A stretch of 64,000 nucleotides of DNA from Chloroflexi bacterium 54-19 (lineage in GTDB: Bacteria > Chloroflexota > Chloroflexia > Chloroheliales > Chloroheliaceae). Below, in pieces: positions 27,273 to 36,241 of the stretch. Below the pieces are notes generated by a model. The model searched no databases. It worked only from the letters and a program-made list of their open reading frames with translations, and was not told the origin of the DNA. The translations under genes and the position numbers were made by a program. Numbering within the stretch: the stretch's first letter is position 1; each line of letters begins with the position of its first letter. The stretch is from contig MKTJ01000058.1 of assembly GCA_001898225.1 (NCBI GenBank), positions 66,132 to 130,131 of the forward strand, given 5' to 3'.

Positions 27273-27397
27273 TATGAACAGACAAATTGTCGGACTTTGC
27301 ATTAGTCCTGTAATAGCCTGAATGGGTCTATATTTTGTTCTAGTAAGGGTTTATAATGAACCAGGGAAATTTGAGAGGGAAAAAGGTAATAAAAAGT

Positions 27398-27469
27398 GGG
27401 CAGTAAGGGACTCGAACCCCTGACAGCCACGGTGTAAGCGTGGTGCTCTACCAACTGAGCTAACTGCCC
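27398..27469 (-). tRNA. tRNA-Val (anticodon UAC)
   Basis: Reading the minus strand, a complete 72-nt cloverleaf: acceptor GGGCAGT/ACTGCCC, D-arm GCTC...GAGC, anticodon stem CCACG/CGTGG with loop CTTACAC (anticodon TAC), 5-nt variable loop, and T-arm with TTCGAGT. CCA is not encoded. Anticodon UAC reads Val codons GUA and GUG. Confidence 0.97.
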
Positions 27470-27533
27470 AAAGCCAGAGCATTATACTACAAATATCCTC
27501 CCTGTCAACTAGAAAGATAAAAACGAGGTTCAT

Positions 27534-27716
27534 TTGGATAAGCAGCAAGCCCTGTTAGGCGCGATAATTTGTGAAGCCGCCGGTCTTCTCTGTATGCTGG
27601 TGGTCAACCGGTTAATGCCGATTCCTTTCGATATTATTATGACCGGGGTCGGTTTCCTGCTGCTGATTTTTGGTCCTTTCGTCTATTTCCTGGGCCGGGA
27701 TAACAAGCGTTACTGA
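27534..27716 (+). CDS. Small two-TM membrane protein
   Basis: 60 residues with two hydrophobic helices (about 7-27 and 34-53) and a charged C-terminus GRDNKRY. TTG start with GAGG a few bases upstream. It lies directly after the tRNA on the opposite strand. Family unknown. Confidence 0.5.
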   Translation: MDKQQALLGAIICEAAGLLCMLVVNRLMPIPFDIIMTGVGFLLLIFGPFVYFLGRDNKRY

Positions 27717-27770
27717 TACACCCTTTCCAGCTATCAACTAACTTAATTTATCGAACACAGAGGAGCAACG

Positions 27771-28052
27771 ATGACACAGGCGAACCCTAACGATCTTGAA
27801 ACCCGCAAGTTACTGGTAGATGGCGTGCAGGCTTTGTTGGCCGGTAACCGGGCCGAAGCCCAGCAACTTCTTTTAAGCTATGTGGACCGGGACGAAATGA
27901 ACGAGGAAGCCTGGTTGTGGTTGAGCGGGGCCGTGGACGAACTGGACGACATCGAAACCTCGTTGCAAAACTGTTTGCAAATTAACCCCAACAATGCGCG
28001 GGCTCAGCAGGGCCTGGAGTGGGTCGCCCGGCAGCGCACCGCCAGCGTTTGA
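27771..28052 (+). CDS. Small TPR-like protein of a Chloroflexota type
   Basis: 93 residues containing about two TPR-like helical pairs: 'GVQALLAGNRAEAQQLLLSY', 'EEAWLWLSGAVDELDDIETS', 'CLQINPNNARAQQGLEWVAR'. The 'EEAWLWLSG' helix is frequent in small Chloroflexota proteins, often in front of other domains; here it stands alone. GAGGAG lies before the ATG. Presumed protein-binding module. Confidence 0.7.
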   Translation: MTQANPNDLETRKLLVDGVQALLAGNRAEAQQLLLSYVDRDEMNEEAWLWLSGAVDELDDIETSLQNCLQINPNNARAQQGLEWVARQRTASV

Positions 28053-28207
28053 TTGGTATCATTTTCAACTCGCAAAATCGTAACCGCGCCGGTATAATGG
28101 TTACAGGTGGGCTCTGGCAAAACCTGGTTTCCAGGACCACGCTTGCGCCTGGATTTGCACGGTAAACCCAGCCTGGCTAAGGTAGTATTGTTAGCAGGGG
28201 TACAGCC

Positions 28208-28552
28208 ATGGAAGAAAAAACCGAACGACCGGCTATGACGATAGTCCCGGCCCCGGCGTCACCGGAATTGGGTGAAGCCAGACCGAAGGAGCAGGGCGAA
28301 GACCTGGTAGTAGAGGCCGAATGGGTCAAACGCTACCCCTCCCGGCGGCGGCGCAACCTGTATATGTGGCTGGCCTTGCTCCTGAAACTGACGGCGGCGT
28401 TTGCCCTGGCCTGGCTTTTTTACGCTTTACCGGCAGGGAGTCTGCCTTCCCCTATCCAAACCTGGAAGAACCCGGTAATTATTTTCTTCCTGGTCTGTTT
28501 TATCGGCAAGACGATGCTCGATACCTTTTTCTACGACCACTACCAGCCCTGA
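28208..28552 (+). CDS. Hypothetical membrane protein
   Basis: 114 residues: ~50 polar N-terminal residues, a basic stretch (KRYPSRRRRN), then two hydrophobic helices (about 54-77 and 86-106). No family recognised. TATAAT at about 28093-28098 may be its -10. Confidence 0.55.
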   Translation: MEEKTERPAMTIVPAPASPELGEARPKEQGEDLVVEAEWVKRYPSRRRRNLYMWLALLLKLTAAFALAWLFYALPAGSLPSPIQTWKNPVIIFFLVCFIGKTMLDTFFYDHYQP

Positions 28553-28782
28553 ATCCTAATTTTGGCTGTAAAAATACATTTCTACAATATTTGCTTAACC
28601 ACCGCTTCTTTTCTATTTCTAATTTCATTCCAAAACCAGTCTAATAAAAACTTAACTGCTTTCTCAGGTTTTTCTCAGAAATTCTTATTATCCTGTTCCC
28701 AGCAACCTTTTTCGGGTGAGATAGGAGCAAGTTTATTTCAGAGGTACGACTACGTCCCCAGTACGACTGCAAGGAGAAACAG

Positions 28783-29853
28783 TTGAGTAATTATACCGAA
28801 CATGATGATGACCGCCCGGTAGGCCGGATTTTGTCGCGCCGGGAAGTGCTGGCCCTGTTAGGCGGGGCCGGGGCTACGGTCTTCCTGGCCGCCTGTGGCG
28901 ATACCACCAATACCACGACCGCTGCTGCCACGACCGCTGCTGCCACGACTGCCGTGCCAGTTACGGCAGGTACCACCGCTGCCGGGACAACGGCCATCGC
29001 GCCCACCACCGCGGGTACCACTGCCGCTGCCACAACGGCGGCCCCAACCACCACCGCTCCCACCACTACGGGCGCGGCGTCTACCACCGCCGCTTCGGTT
29101 TCGACCACGGCGGCCCAGGCAGCGGTGAGCAGTTGCGTGGTGCGCCCGGAAGTGACCGAAGGACCATATTTCAAGGACGAGAAAATAAACCGTTCCGATA
29201 TTCGTTCGGATACTTCGAGCGGCACAGTTAAGGCCGGGCTACCGCTTGCACTGACCTTTATGGTTTACCAGGCGAACAGAAGTTGTGCCCCGCTCAAAGG
29301 GGCCATGGTGGATGTCTGGCATTGTGACGCCGCCGGGACTTACTCGGATACCACCGATGCCAACTGGGGCAGCACGGTCGGCCAGAATTACCTGCGCGGC
29401 TACCAGTTAACCGACGACACGGGTAAGGCTTCCTTCACGACCATCTATCCGGGCTGGTACAATGGCCGGACCATTCATATCCATTTCAAGATTCGGACGA
29501 CCGGCACCAACGGCCAGGCTTACGAATTTACCTCTCAGTTGTTCTTTGACGAGAATTTATCCAATACGGTAATGAGCCAGGCGCCCTACAACACCAAAAA
29601 AGGGACGCGCAGCACTACCAATGCCAACGACGGCATCTACCAGAGTGTCGGTAGCCAGATGATTCTGGCCGTGAACCCCAGCGGGACAGGTTACGCGGGT
29701 AGCTTCGCCGTCGGCCTCGATTTGACCGATACGGAAGTGGGGCGGTCGGACAGCGCAGGTGGGGCAGGTGGTCCAGGCCGGATGCCTCCCGGTGGGAATC
29801 CGCCAGGAGGTCGTGGTGGTCCTCCGTCCGCCTCGCCGACCCCTAATTCGTAA
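28783..29853 (+). CDS. Exported intradiol-dioxygenase-like lipoprotein
   Basis: 356 residues. The N-terminus has a twin-Arg (19-20, SRREVLALLGG) and a lipobox (LAAC, Cys38), so Tat-type export with lipidation is likely. An ~80-residue Thr/Ala linker follows. The catalytic-like domain (about 118-300) matches intradiol ring-cleavage dioxygenases; probable Fe(III) ligands are Tyr187, Tyr226 (PGWY), His232 and His234 (HIHF), with 39 residues between the Tyr as in protocatechuate dioxygenase. A Gly/Pro-rich tail ends it. TTG start with AAGGAG upstream. A role outside the membrane on aromatic (lignin- or humic-like) compounds is inferred. Confidence 0.85.
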   Translation: MSNYTEHDDDRPVGRILSRREVLALLGGAGATVFLAACGDTTNTTTAAATTAAATTAVPVTAGTTAAGTTAIAPTTAGTTAAATTAAPTTTAPTTTGAASTTAASVSTTAAQAAVSSCVVRPEVTEGPYFKDEKINRSDIRSDTSSGTVKAGLPLALTFMVYQANRSCAPLKGAMVDVWHCDAAGTYSDTTDANWGSTVGQNYLRGYQLTDDTGKASFTTIYPGWYNGRTIHIHFKIRTTGTNGQAYEFTSQLFFDENLSNTVMSQAPYNTKKGTRSTTNANDGIYQSVGSQMILAVNPSGTGYAGSFAVGLDLTDTEVGRSDSAGGAGGPGRMPPGGNPPGGRGGPPSASPTPNS

Positions 29854-29864
29854 TTTGTAACAAA

Positions 29865-29897
29865 AGCGCCTGGCAAAACTACCGGGCGCTCTTTTTA
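29865..29897 (+). terminator. Rho-independent terminator after the dioxygenase gene
   Basis: Stem AGCGCC / GGGCGCT around a ~13-nt loop, followed by CTTTTTATTT on the plus strand. Confidence 0.75.
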
Positions 29898-29920
29898 TTT
29901 GCCAGAGTTTTGTCCTGGAA

Positions 29921-30775
29921 TTAGCCGTTAAGAATGTGGGCGGTAGCCTGGGCGGCCCACTGGTCGAACAGGTGGCCCTTGAAAGCGGGAAACAAATCAA
30001 ACTGGGCTTCGACGGCCCAATGCAATCGCAAAAACCAGAAAATAGCTATGACCGGCCCGGCGACATAAGGGCGGGGGTCAATCTCGCGGTCAACCAGCAG
30101 TCCCACGAGGTCAATCTCCGGTGGCGCAATGACCGGGCGCTGCCAGTCAATGACCCGGTACTGGTCTTCGGCCACGAAGATTTGCCCGGCGGTCAGGTCG
30201 CCGTGGGCCAGCCAGGGGTGCGCGGCAATCGCCCGCAGGGTTTCGGTAGCCCCGGCCCAGGCCCAGACCTGCTTCAATCCGGCCAGGTCGGTCAGCCTGA
30301 ACCGGCCATCTTCGATAAGTTGGCGTTGTTTGTCGAAAACCTTCTGCCCGGCAGCGGCCCAGGCTTCTATCGTGCCGATGTCGAGATAGACCGGCCATGT
30401 CCCGCGGGTCTGCCCGATTTGCTCCACCACCCGGCGGCCATGCGCGACCAGTTCGGCCTCCGTTAGTGCGACATCCCGCAGCAGCGGCGCTTCAATCCAG
30501 TCAAGTAGCATGGTTTCGCAGTCGCCCAGGCGGCCCAGGTAGCGGTGGCCCGGCAGGAGTGGCGAACTGGCCTGTTCGTAAAAGCGGGTTTCGACGGTAG
30601 GCGGGAGTTGCGACTTGTAGGCCAGTTGAGAGCCGTCTTCCAGGCGCAACCTTTCCACGCAGGATAGAGGCCAGGCATGGACCATTTCGCGCTCCAGGAT
30701 TTTCTTATCGAGCAAGCTTTCCAACTCCGCGTCCGAATGAAGCAACAGGTCGGTAAAGACCGGGTGGGTCGGCAT
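29921..30775 (-). CDS. Aminoglycoside-phosphotransferase-like kinase (APH family)
   Basis: 284 residues with the APH/choline-kinase signature: 'WLAHGDLTAGQIFVAEDQ' (catalytic loop HGDLxxxQ with Gln in place of the usual Asn) and 'YRVIDWQRP' (DFG-equivalent Asp in IDWQ). An N-terminal lobe with 'LAYKSQLP' supplies the Lys. It phosphorylates a small hydroxyl substrate or is a protein kinase-like enzyme; the substrate cannot be told. Monocistronic. Confidence 0.82.
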   Translation of the reverse strand: MPTHPVFTDLLLHSDAELESLLDKKILEREMVHAWPLSCVERLRLEDGSQLAYKSQLPPTVETRFYEQASSPLLPGHRYLGRLGDCETMLLDWIEAPLLRDVALTEAELVAHGRRVVEQIGQTRGTWPVYLDIGTIEAWAAAGQKVFDKQRQLIEDGRFRLTDLAGLKQVWAWAGATETLRAIAAHPWLAHGDLTAGQIFVAEDQYRVIDWQRPVIAPPEIDLVGLLVDREIDPRPYVAGPVIAIFWFLRLHWAVEAQFDLFPAFKGHLFDQWAAQATAHILNG

Positions 30776-30811
30776 AAGATTTAACTTTCAGATTTAAATT
30801 TTATTGACTAT

Positions 30812-30851
30812 CAAAAACCAGGCTGATGAATATAATTATCAGGCCTGGTTT
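30812..30851 (-). terminator. Rho-independent terminator
   Basis: Inverted repeat AAACCAGGC / GCCTGGTTT with an AT-rich 18-20-nt loop. On the minus strand it runs into GGTTTTTGATAG, so it terminates the unknown gene at 30933-31397. Confidence 0.7.
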
Positions 30852-30932
30852 CAGTTTAGAAAATGGGAAATTTATCTTAGCAAATAGCAAAAGGTTCGGG
30901 TTTTCTTTAGCCGAAATACAGAATTGAGCCAG

Positions 30933-31397
30933 CTAACTTTTCCGGCTATCCATTACCGGCGAGGTTGAAGCATCCGTTTTGATTTGGCCCTGTAAAAGGC
31001 GTAGAAAAGCATTTCCGATATTTAGAATACGGTCGGTAGAGGTCGTCTCAACCCACCACGAAACATAAGAATTGCCCGAACCTAATCCCATTTCGAGCAA
31101 TTCCCTGGTGTTGATAGTCCCGTTATAAGTTTCAATCCGGGCGATAGCCTTGCGTGTCAGGTCAAGCAACATTTCTTTCCGACTATCCTCGGTCAGAAAA
31201 TCATCCAGGCCCGCATTCATGCAGCCTCCCCCGGCGATATAATTTTGCTCGTATAAATGCTGACTGTAAGCACCTAACCAGTCCGGTTTCTCGGATAATT
31301 TATCAATTTCCGCCCTGAGAAAATTTAGCCAGTCATCAAGGGCGTTGTCGGTTGACCAGAATCCGAAACCTTGAAATTTTATAAAACTGGATGCCAT
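30933..31397 (-). CDS. Hypothetical protein
   Basis: 154 residues, soluble, with several aromatic residues ('FGFWSTDNALDDWLNFLRAE', 'SYVSWWVETTSTDRIL'). Size and acidity recall immunity proteins, but no family is recognised and no toxin gene adjoins. Codon use is AT-richer than average here. It lies 28 bp downstream of the FmdB gene and may share its transcript. Confidence 0.6.
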   Translation of the reverse strand: MASSFIKFQGFGFWSTDNALDDWLNFLRAEIDKLSEKPDWLGAYSQHLYEQNYIAGGGCMNAGLDDFLTEDSRKEMLLDLTRKAIARIETYNGTINTRELLEMGLGSGNSYVSWWVETTSTDRILNIGNAFLRLLQGQIKTDASTSPVMDSRKS

Positions 31398-31425
31398 TGT
31401 GGATTGCCCTGAAAGTCTAAACGGG

Positions 31426-31731
31426 TTATTCGTCGTCGGAGGAAGAATCGTCGCTGGCGGGTTCGCCCCCTAGCGCCTGGGTAAAGCGGTCCATCTCCCC
31501 GGCGTCGGAGTCATCGAGGTTCGCGGTCAGGCGGTCGAACTCGTATTGTTGGTCGCCCACGTCCTGGGGCGCTTTCCCAAGTGTCACCCGCGAGATAAGA
31601 CGGCGCAGAGCGGGTTGGCCGCACTTCTCGCACTTGAGGTCGGGTTCGGCGGCTTCTGCCGCGCTTATACTCAGCCAGAACCGGCTGTTTTTGCGCCCGC
31701 AATTGGCGCAGCGATATTCGTAGATTGGCAT
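31426..31731 (-). CDS. FmdB-family zinc ribbon protein
   Basis: 101 residues starting 'MPIYEYRCANCGR', with CxxC pairs (CANC, CEKC) forming a putative zinc ribbon, and a long acidic Ser/Asp tail. FmdB-like proteins are small putative regulators. A short AACGTT-rich repeat lies just upstream. Confidence 0.87.
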   Translation of the reverse strand: MPIYEYRCANCGRKNSRFWLSISAAEAAEPDLKCEKCGQPALRRLISRVTLGKAPQDVGDQQYEFDRLTANLDDSDAGEMDRFTQALGGEPASDDSSSDDE

Positions 31732-31739
31732 TTTTTTCG

Positions 31740-31895
31740 TTAAACGTAGAACGTTAAACGTTGAACGTGATAAAACCCATTAAAAAATGTCTTTGGCTAA
31801 GTCGAGTTTAACACTCCTGAGCAATAAAGAACAATTTCGGTTTAACTCCCTCGTTTCCCGTTTTCGTTGTTTCGTTCAACGTTCAACGTAGGTCT
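31740..31895. repeat. Facing AACGTT-type repeats
   Basis: Short iterated words 'AACGTAGAACGTTAAACGTT' (from 31744) and 'GTTCAACGTTCAACGTAG' (31874-31891) face each other across ~120 bp. The same words appear at about 27126-27150 and 39488-39503. This is an intergenic repeat class of unknown role. Confidence 0.55.
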
Positions 31896-31957
31896 TATTG
31901 ACTCTAACGAGGCCGGTTTATAAAATGGAAGTAAGAAAAATAAAGGAGGGGACTTAT

Positions 31958-32416
31958 ATGCCTCTGCTGACTGACCGGCAAGAACCGGACGACTACGACC
32001 GGCCCAATTCGGATGAGCCAAACGATTACGCTATCCGCTACCTTTTTAACCCCAATCGCCCCGGTACCGAGTACGAAAGGACCGGGCGCGTCCTCTTTTA
32101 CAGTTCGGCGGCGACCAATTTGCTGGCCCTGGCGTTGTACGCGGCCTGGCTCGAACTTGACTTTATTCCCTGGCTGCTGGGTATAGTCCTCGTGGTCGTA
32201 GGAGTGAGTGGGGTCGCGGCCTATCTCCTGTGGCACCACCGGCCCCAGGCTTTCCCGGTGGCTTTTATACCTCTATTGCTGACCGCCCTGACCCTGGTTT
32301 ACCTCTTTTTAAGTTCACAGCCGGACCAGGCCGGCTACCTGACCTTCTTTTTGCCGGGTAGCCTGGTAATGACCGCCAGCGTTTTCATCCTGCGGTACGC
32401 CCGGCGGGTTAAATAA
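31958..32416 (+). CDS. Hypothetical four-TM membrane protein
   Basis: 152 residues with a polar N-terminal 45 residues and four hydrophobic helices in two hairpins. I start at the ATG at 31958 because AAGGAGG sits 8 nt upstream; an upstream in-frame ATG at 31898 lacks this. Family unknown. Confidence 0.65.
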   Translation: MPLLTDRQEPDDYDRPNSDEPNDYAIRYLFNPNRPGTEYERTGRVLFYSSAATNLLALALYAAWLELDFIPWLLGIVLVVVGVSGVAAYLLWHHRPQAFPVAFIPLLLTALTLVYLFLSSQPDQAGYLTFFLPGSLVMTASVFILRYARRVK

Positions 32417-32430
32417 AGGTCAGGGTTAGC

Positions 32431-33210
32431 CTAATACCTGAACCGGATTTGCCAGACCTTCCAGGCCGCTTCGATAGCGATACGCGGGCTCATTTTGGAG
32501 ACCCCGGCTACCCGCTCGTTAAAGTGAATCGGCACTTCTTTGACCCGGAACCCGTTTTTCTGGCACAGGTAGGCGATCTCCACCTGGAAACAGTAGCCGT
32601 TCGAGCGAATCTGGTCGAGGGGGAGGCGTTCCAGCACTTCTCGCCGGAACATCTTGAACCCGGCGGTAGCATCGTGGACCTTCAGACCAAGGATAGCCCG
32701 CGAGTAAATCGAGCCGCCCTTGCTGATAACGCGGCGCAGTAGGGTCCAGCGTTTATCCAGCGAACCGCCCGGCACGTAGCGAGAGCCTACCACTACGTCG
32801 GCATCCTCGATAGCTTCCCGGAACCGTTTGAGGGTCGCCGGGTCGTGGGAGAAATCGGCGTCCATTTCGACGATAAAAGCGGCTCCTTTTTCGAGGGCGC
32901 GTTTGAACCCGGCCAGGTAAGCCGGGCCCAGCCCCAGTTTGCCGGGGCGGTGCAGCACCTCGACATAGCCGTTAAATTTTTCCCGGCCCAGTTCTTCGGC
33001 CAGTTGGCCGGTGCCGTCCGGCGAATTATCATCCACGATGACAACCCGCAAGTCTGGAATACCCAATTTAAAGACCGTTTCCAGCAACCGTTCGATATTC
33101 TCTCGTTCGTTATAGGTAGGGACAACTACCGTAGTAATCCGGGCCGGGTCGTCGTTGGTCAGGCCGTTCAGACCGGGGTCCAGCAAAGCGCCGGGGACAT
33201 TGTTTGACAT
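32431..33210 (-). CDS. Polyprenol-phosphate mannosyltransferase-like GT2 (Dpm1 type)
   Basis: 259 residues: 'VVVPTYNERENIERLLETVF', 'VIVDDNSPDGTGQLAEELG', 'FIVEMDADFSHDPATLKRF' (DXD), 'VVGSRYVPGGS' and 'VHDATAGFKMFRREVLERLP'. This is the dolichol-phosphate-mannose-synthase-like group that charges polyprenyl phosphate with a sugar. No C-terminal TM is present. It lies next to a GT39-like membrane gene that could use such a lipid-linked sugar. Confidence 0.92.
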   Translation of the reverse strand: MSNNVPGALLDPGLNGLTNDDPARITTVVVPTYNERENIERLLETVFKLGIPDLRVVIVDDNSPDGTGQLAEELGREKFNGYVEVLHRPGKLGLGPAYLAGFKRALEKGAAFIVEMDADFSHDPATLKRFREAIEDADVVVGSRYVPGGSLDKRWTLLRRVISKGGSIYSRAILGLKVHDATAGFKMFRREVLERLPLDQIRSNGYCFQVEIAYLCQKNGFRVKEVPIHFNERVAGVSKMSPRIAIEAAWKVWQIRFRY

Positions 33211-33256
33211 TACGCGCTCTATCTCAGCTTTCTGTAACTTTTGGGTTATATACCCC

Positions 33257-35017
33257 TTATTTTACCTGATAAATGCGGACCGTGGGGCCAGGGTATTCCT
33301 TACTGCTTTCCCGGAATTCTTTGAGCAAGGTAAATTGTGAAAAAACCTGCTGGTAATTCGCGGCGGCGGTCGGGTCGGTCTGGATTAACTCGTCGTACTG
33401 GCTCGAAATCGCCACCAGGTATTTAAAACCCTGGTCCCGGTACCAGGCCGCGTCGTGCGCCCCGATGGGCCGCTGCTCGTCGCCGTTAGGATAGCGCCCG
33501 GTCGGTAGAATCGGCCCGCCCTGTTCGAGCCGGATTTTCGAACCGGACGGTATATCGGCCACAATCCACTGGGCGGCCAGTTGGCGGGTATCGGGCTGGG
33601 CGAAAAAGCGGTCGGTCAGGACCGAGTGTAACCCCGCGTAAAAGAAAAATCCCGCAAAAAGGACCAGTACCACCCCACTCTGCCAGGCGAACCGCCACTT
33701 CCCTGCCTTAAAGCCGGGCCAGCGTCCTACCAGCCATCCCGCCACCGCCACCAGCAAGACCCCACTCAGGACCGCCAGCGAGGGGAGTAGTGGCAGCAGG
33801 TTGCGCGAGAAATGCACTTTGGCCGCCGAGAAAAAGAAATAGGCCAGCAGCGGGAAACTGACCGTCAGCCAGTCGGCCCGGCGCTGCCGGAACAGGGCGA
33901 AAAGGACGCCGCCCACCGCTACTATCGACGCCTGGAAGACAAACCCTTCCAGCCAGAAATCCTGTAAATAGGCCGACCAGCTTGGCGCTTCGCTGGCGCT
34001 GCCGTGTCCCAGGATGGTGTAGTGCCGGATCTGGAAGGCCATTTCGTTCAGGAAGCCCGGCAAATCGAGGACGGCAAAAGGTGTCGTAACCAGAAAGACC
34101 CCTGCCGCCAGGGCCACGCTGGCAACCAGCCAGCCGAACTTGCCGCGCCGATTTTTCGACGCCAGGAAGTGCGCCAGCACCACGCTTACCAGGACTATCG
34201 CCACGTTATACTTGGAGCCAGTCGTCCACCCGGCGGCCACCCCGGCCCACAGATACCACTTTCGCTGCCCGGTCCTGAACACGTAGGCTGCGAAAAGGAG
34301 GGTCAGGGCCGTAAAAAAGGTGACGATTATATCAGGCGTGACATAGTGCGAGTGTTCGGTGTGGAGCGGCAGCACCGCCAGCACCAGCGCCCCGGTCAGG
34401 CCGACCGCGGGGCCGTAAAGCGTCCGTCCCAGCAGATAGGTCAGAAAGACGGTCGCCGTACCAAGCGTGGCCGAAACGACCCGGCCAACCAGGAAAAAGC
34501 CCTCGGTGGGCAGGTTTTGCAGGTCGGAATAACGGCCCTGCCCGACCCCCGTAATGAACTGGACGGCGCTGGCGGCATACTGCATGTAAAAAGGTAAGCT
34601 CGGCCAGCGAAAGAAATGCGGGTTGAGGTCACCGGTCTGAAGCATCTTCAGACCGGTGTTAGTCATGGTCGGCTCGTCCGGGTTATCGAAGTAGGGGAGG
34701 CTCTGGTTTAACGAGGCAAACCGCAGCCCGGCGGCCACCGCCACAATTACCGCCAGCGCCACGTACTCGGCCCGTACCGTTATCCTGGCTCCGGTCCTTA
34801 CGGTGTACCCGGCGTACCAGCGCAGCCCAATCCCACCACCCAGCCCTACCAGCAAGGCCAGGGCAGGTATTCTTGAGGGGAAGACCAGCCAGGCCAGGTA
34901 CGCCAATAATCCTAACAAACCTAGAAAATAGTTGTAATAGGAAGTCCTGGTTATTTTGAGCCAGCCCGGTTGGCCGTTCAGTTGAACGTCCGGGTGAATG
35001 TTCGGTTGACCGCCCAA
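33257..35017 (-). CDS. GT39/PMT-like membrane glycosyltransferase
   Basis: About 586 residues and a dozen or so TM helices. After the third helix the acidic loop 'SLPYFDNPDEPTMTNTGLKM' carries paired acidic residues typical of GT-C protein mannosyltransferases; a C-terminal soluble part contains 'LEQGGPILPTGRYPN'. The reading frame is open upstream to 35152 (Gln-rich), so the true start is uncertain; TTG at 35017 with AGGCGG upstream is my choice. The Dpm1-like gene lies downstream on the same strand, so the pair may make and use polyprenyl-phosphate sugar for O-glycosylation. Confidence 0.82.
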   Translation of the reverse strand: MGGQPNIHPDVQLNGQPGWLKITRTSYYNYFLGLLGLLAYLAWLVFPSRIPALALLVGLGGGIGLRWYAGYTVRTGARITVRAEYVALAVIVAVAAGLRFASLNQSLPYFDNPDEPTMTNTGLKMLQTGDLNPHFFRWPSLPFYMQYAASAVQFITGVGQGRYSDLQNLPTEGFFLVGRVVSATLGTATVFLTYLLGRTLYGPAVGLTGALVLAVLPLHTEHSHYVTPDIIVTFFTALTLLFAAYVFRTGQRKWYLWAGVAAGWTTGSKYNVAIVLVSVVLAHFLASKNRRGKFGWLVASVALAAGVFLVTTPFAVLDLPGFLNEMAFQIRHYTILGHGSASEAPSWSAYLQDFWLEGFVFQASIVAVGGVLFALFRQRRADWLTVSFPLLAYFFFSAAKVHFSRNLLPLLPSLAVLSGVLLVAVAGWLVGRWPGFKAGKWRFAWQSGVVLVLFAGFFFYAGLHSVLTDRFFAQPDTRQLAAQWIVADIPSGSKIRLEQGGPILPTGRYPNGDEQRPIGAHDAAWYRDQGFKYLVAISSQYDELIQTDPTAAANYQQVFSQFTLLKEFRESSKEYPGPTVRIYQVK

Positions 35018-35245
35018 CTGGTTGTCCGCCTGGGCGGTTTGGCCCGGCCCTAAAACGTCCTGGTCTGGCTGGCTGATTTGTCCGGCCTGCTCCTGGCTGA
35101 TACTGCTGCTCCGTTCCTGGGTTAAGCTATTGTGGTGGGAAGGATTTCCAATTCACCGCACCTGTTAAAGGGGTTGCAACCCCGCACAATCGGGGCTGAT
35201 TTTAGCAGCAAACCGGCCTAGCGTCAACGCGAGCCTATAAAAAGC

Positions 35246-36226
35246 TCACTCGGACTGCCTGGCGGCCTGGGCCAGTTCAGCGGTGACGGCGGGGTCTTTT
35301 ATCTCGGCCAGTTCGGCGGAAAAGGGGTGGTCGTTTTGCCAGCCGGTCTTGCCGGTGGCGTGGAAGCGTTCCAGCCTGCGGATAGCAATCTCGCAGTAGA
35401 CGGGGTCGAGGTCGGCGGTATAGCAGCGCCGCCCGGTCCGTTCGGCGGCGAGCAGGGTCGTGCCGGAGTGGGCGAAGAAATCGAGGGCCAGTTCGCCCGG
35501 TTTCGAACTCGCCAGCAAAATTCGTTCGATAGACTTGAGCGGCTTCTGAGCGTAGCAGCCGTTGACGTTTTCCTCCATCCGGTAAAAGACCTGTTGCACA
35601 TCAAACCAGACGTTCCCGGCCCGGATGTTCGGGGAGAGACCGCGTTCGAGATTATCTTTGAACTCGTCGTCTATCTTTTTATAATAGCCGCTCAGGGTCT
35701 TGGGGATTTCGGTATACTGGGGTTGGAAGAGCGGGTTGCCCAGGGTGTAGTAAAGCAGTTCCTGGCGGACGGCCATCCAGTTGGTCTGGGTGCCGTAGCC
35801 GCGCTGGTTGCGCATGGTGATAAAGCTGCGGGCCTGGAAGGGGGTCCGCCGCATCATAATCATGATGTCGGGCAGGGGCTGGAAGTCGGCGGTCTGGTCC
35901 GCGCCGAGCCATAGATAGAGGCTGCTATCGGGCATCAGGTGACGGCGGGTAACCTCAATCCATTCCCGGCACCAGGCGACGTAATGTTCAAGACTGCGGA
36001 ATTCAAAGGCAGCCAGGTTATAGGGCGGGTCGTGGACGGCCAACCGGGCGGTTTCCTGGCCGACAAGGTCGGCAACCTGGTCAGTGTTGGTGGCGTCAAG
36101 ACACCCGACCCGGTGACCCGACTTGGGGTCTTGCCAGATTTGGCCGGGTTTCAAACGACAAAAAGGCAGTAGTTTGGCATGAAGGGCGGGCGCTCTGTCC
36201 AGCCGGGGCAAAGGATTGTTTATCAT
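35246..36226 (-). CDS. Orphan DNA methyltransferase (N4/N6, beta-type order)
   Basis: 326 residues: motif IV 'VHDPPYNLAAF' near residue 82 precedes the S-adenosylmethionine motif I region 'LALDFFAHSGTTLLAAERTG' near residue 250, which is the beta-class order. 'RRCYTADLDPVYCEIAIRRL' follows as motif II/III-like. No restriction endonuclease or specificity subunit is nearby, so it is an orphan or phage/ParB-type methyltransferase. Target sequence cannot be told. Confidence 0.9.
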   Translation of the reverse strand: MINNPLPRLDRAPALHAKLLPFCRLKPGQIWQDPKSGHRVGCLDATNTDQVADLVGQETARLAVHDPPYNLAAFEFRSLEHYVAWCREWIEVTRRHLMPDSSLYLWLGADQTADFQPLPDIMIMMRRTPFQARSFITMRNQRGYGTQTNWMAVRQELLYYTLGNPLFQPQYTEIPKTLSGYYKKIDDEFKDNLERGLSPNIRAGNVWFDVQQVFYRMEENVNGCYAQKPLKSIERILLASSKPGELALDFFAHSGTTLLAAERTGRRCYTADLDPVYCEIAIRRLERFHATGKTGWQNDHPFSAELAEIKDPAVTAELAQAARQSE

Positions 36227-36241
36227 ATTCTAATTTTAACA

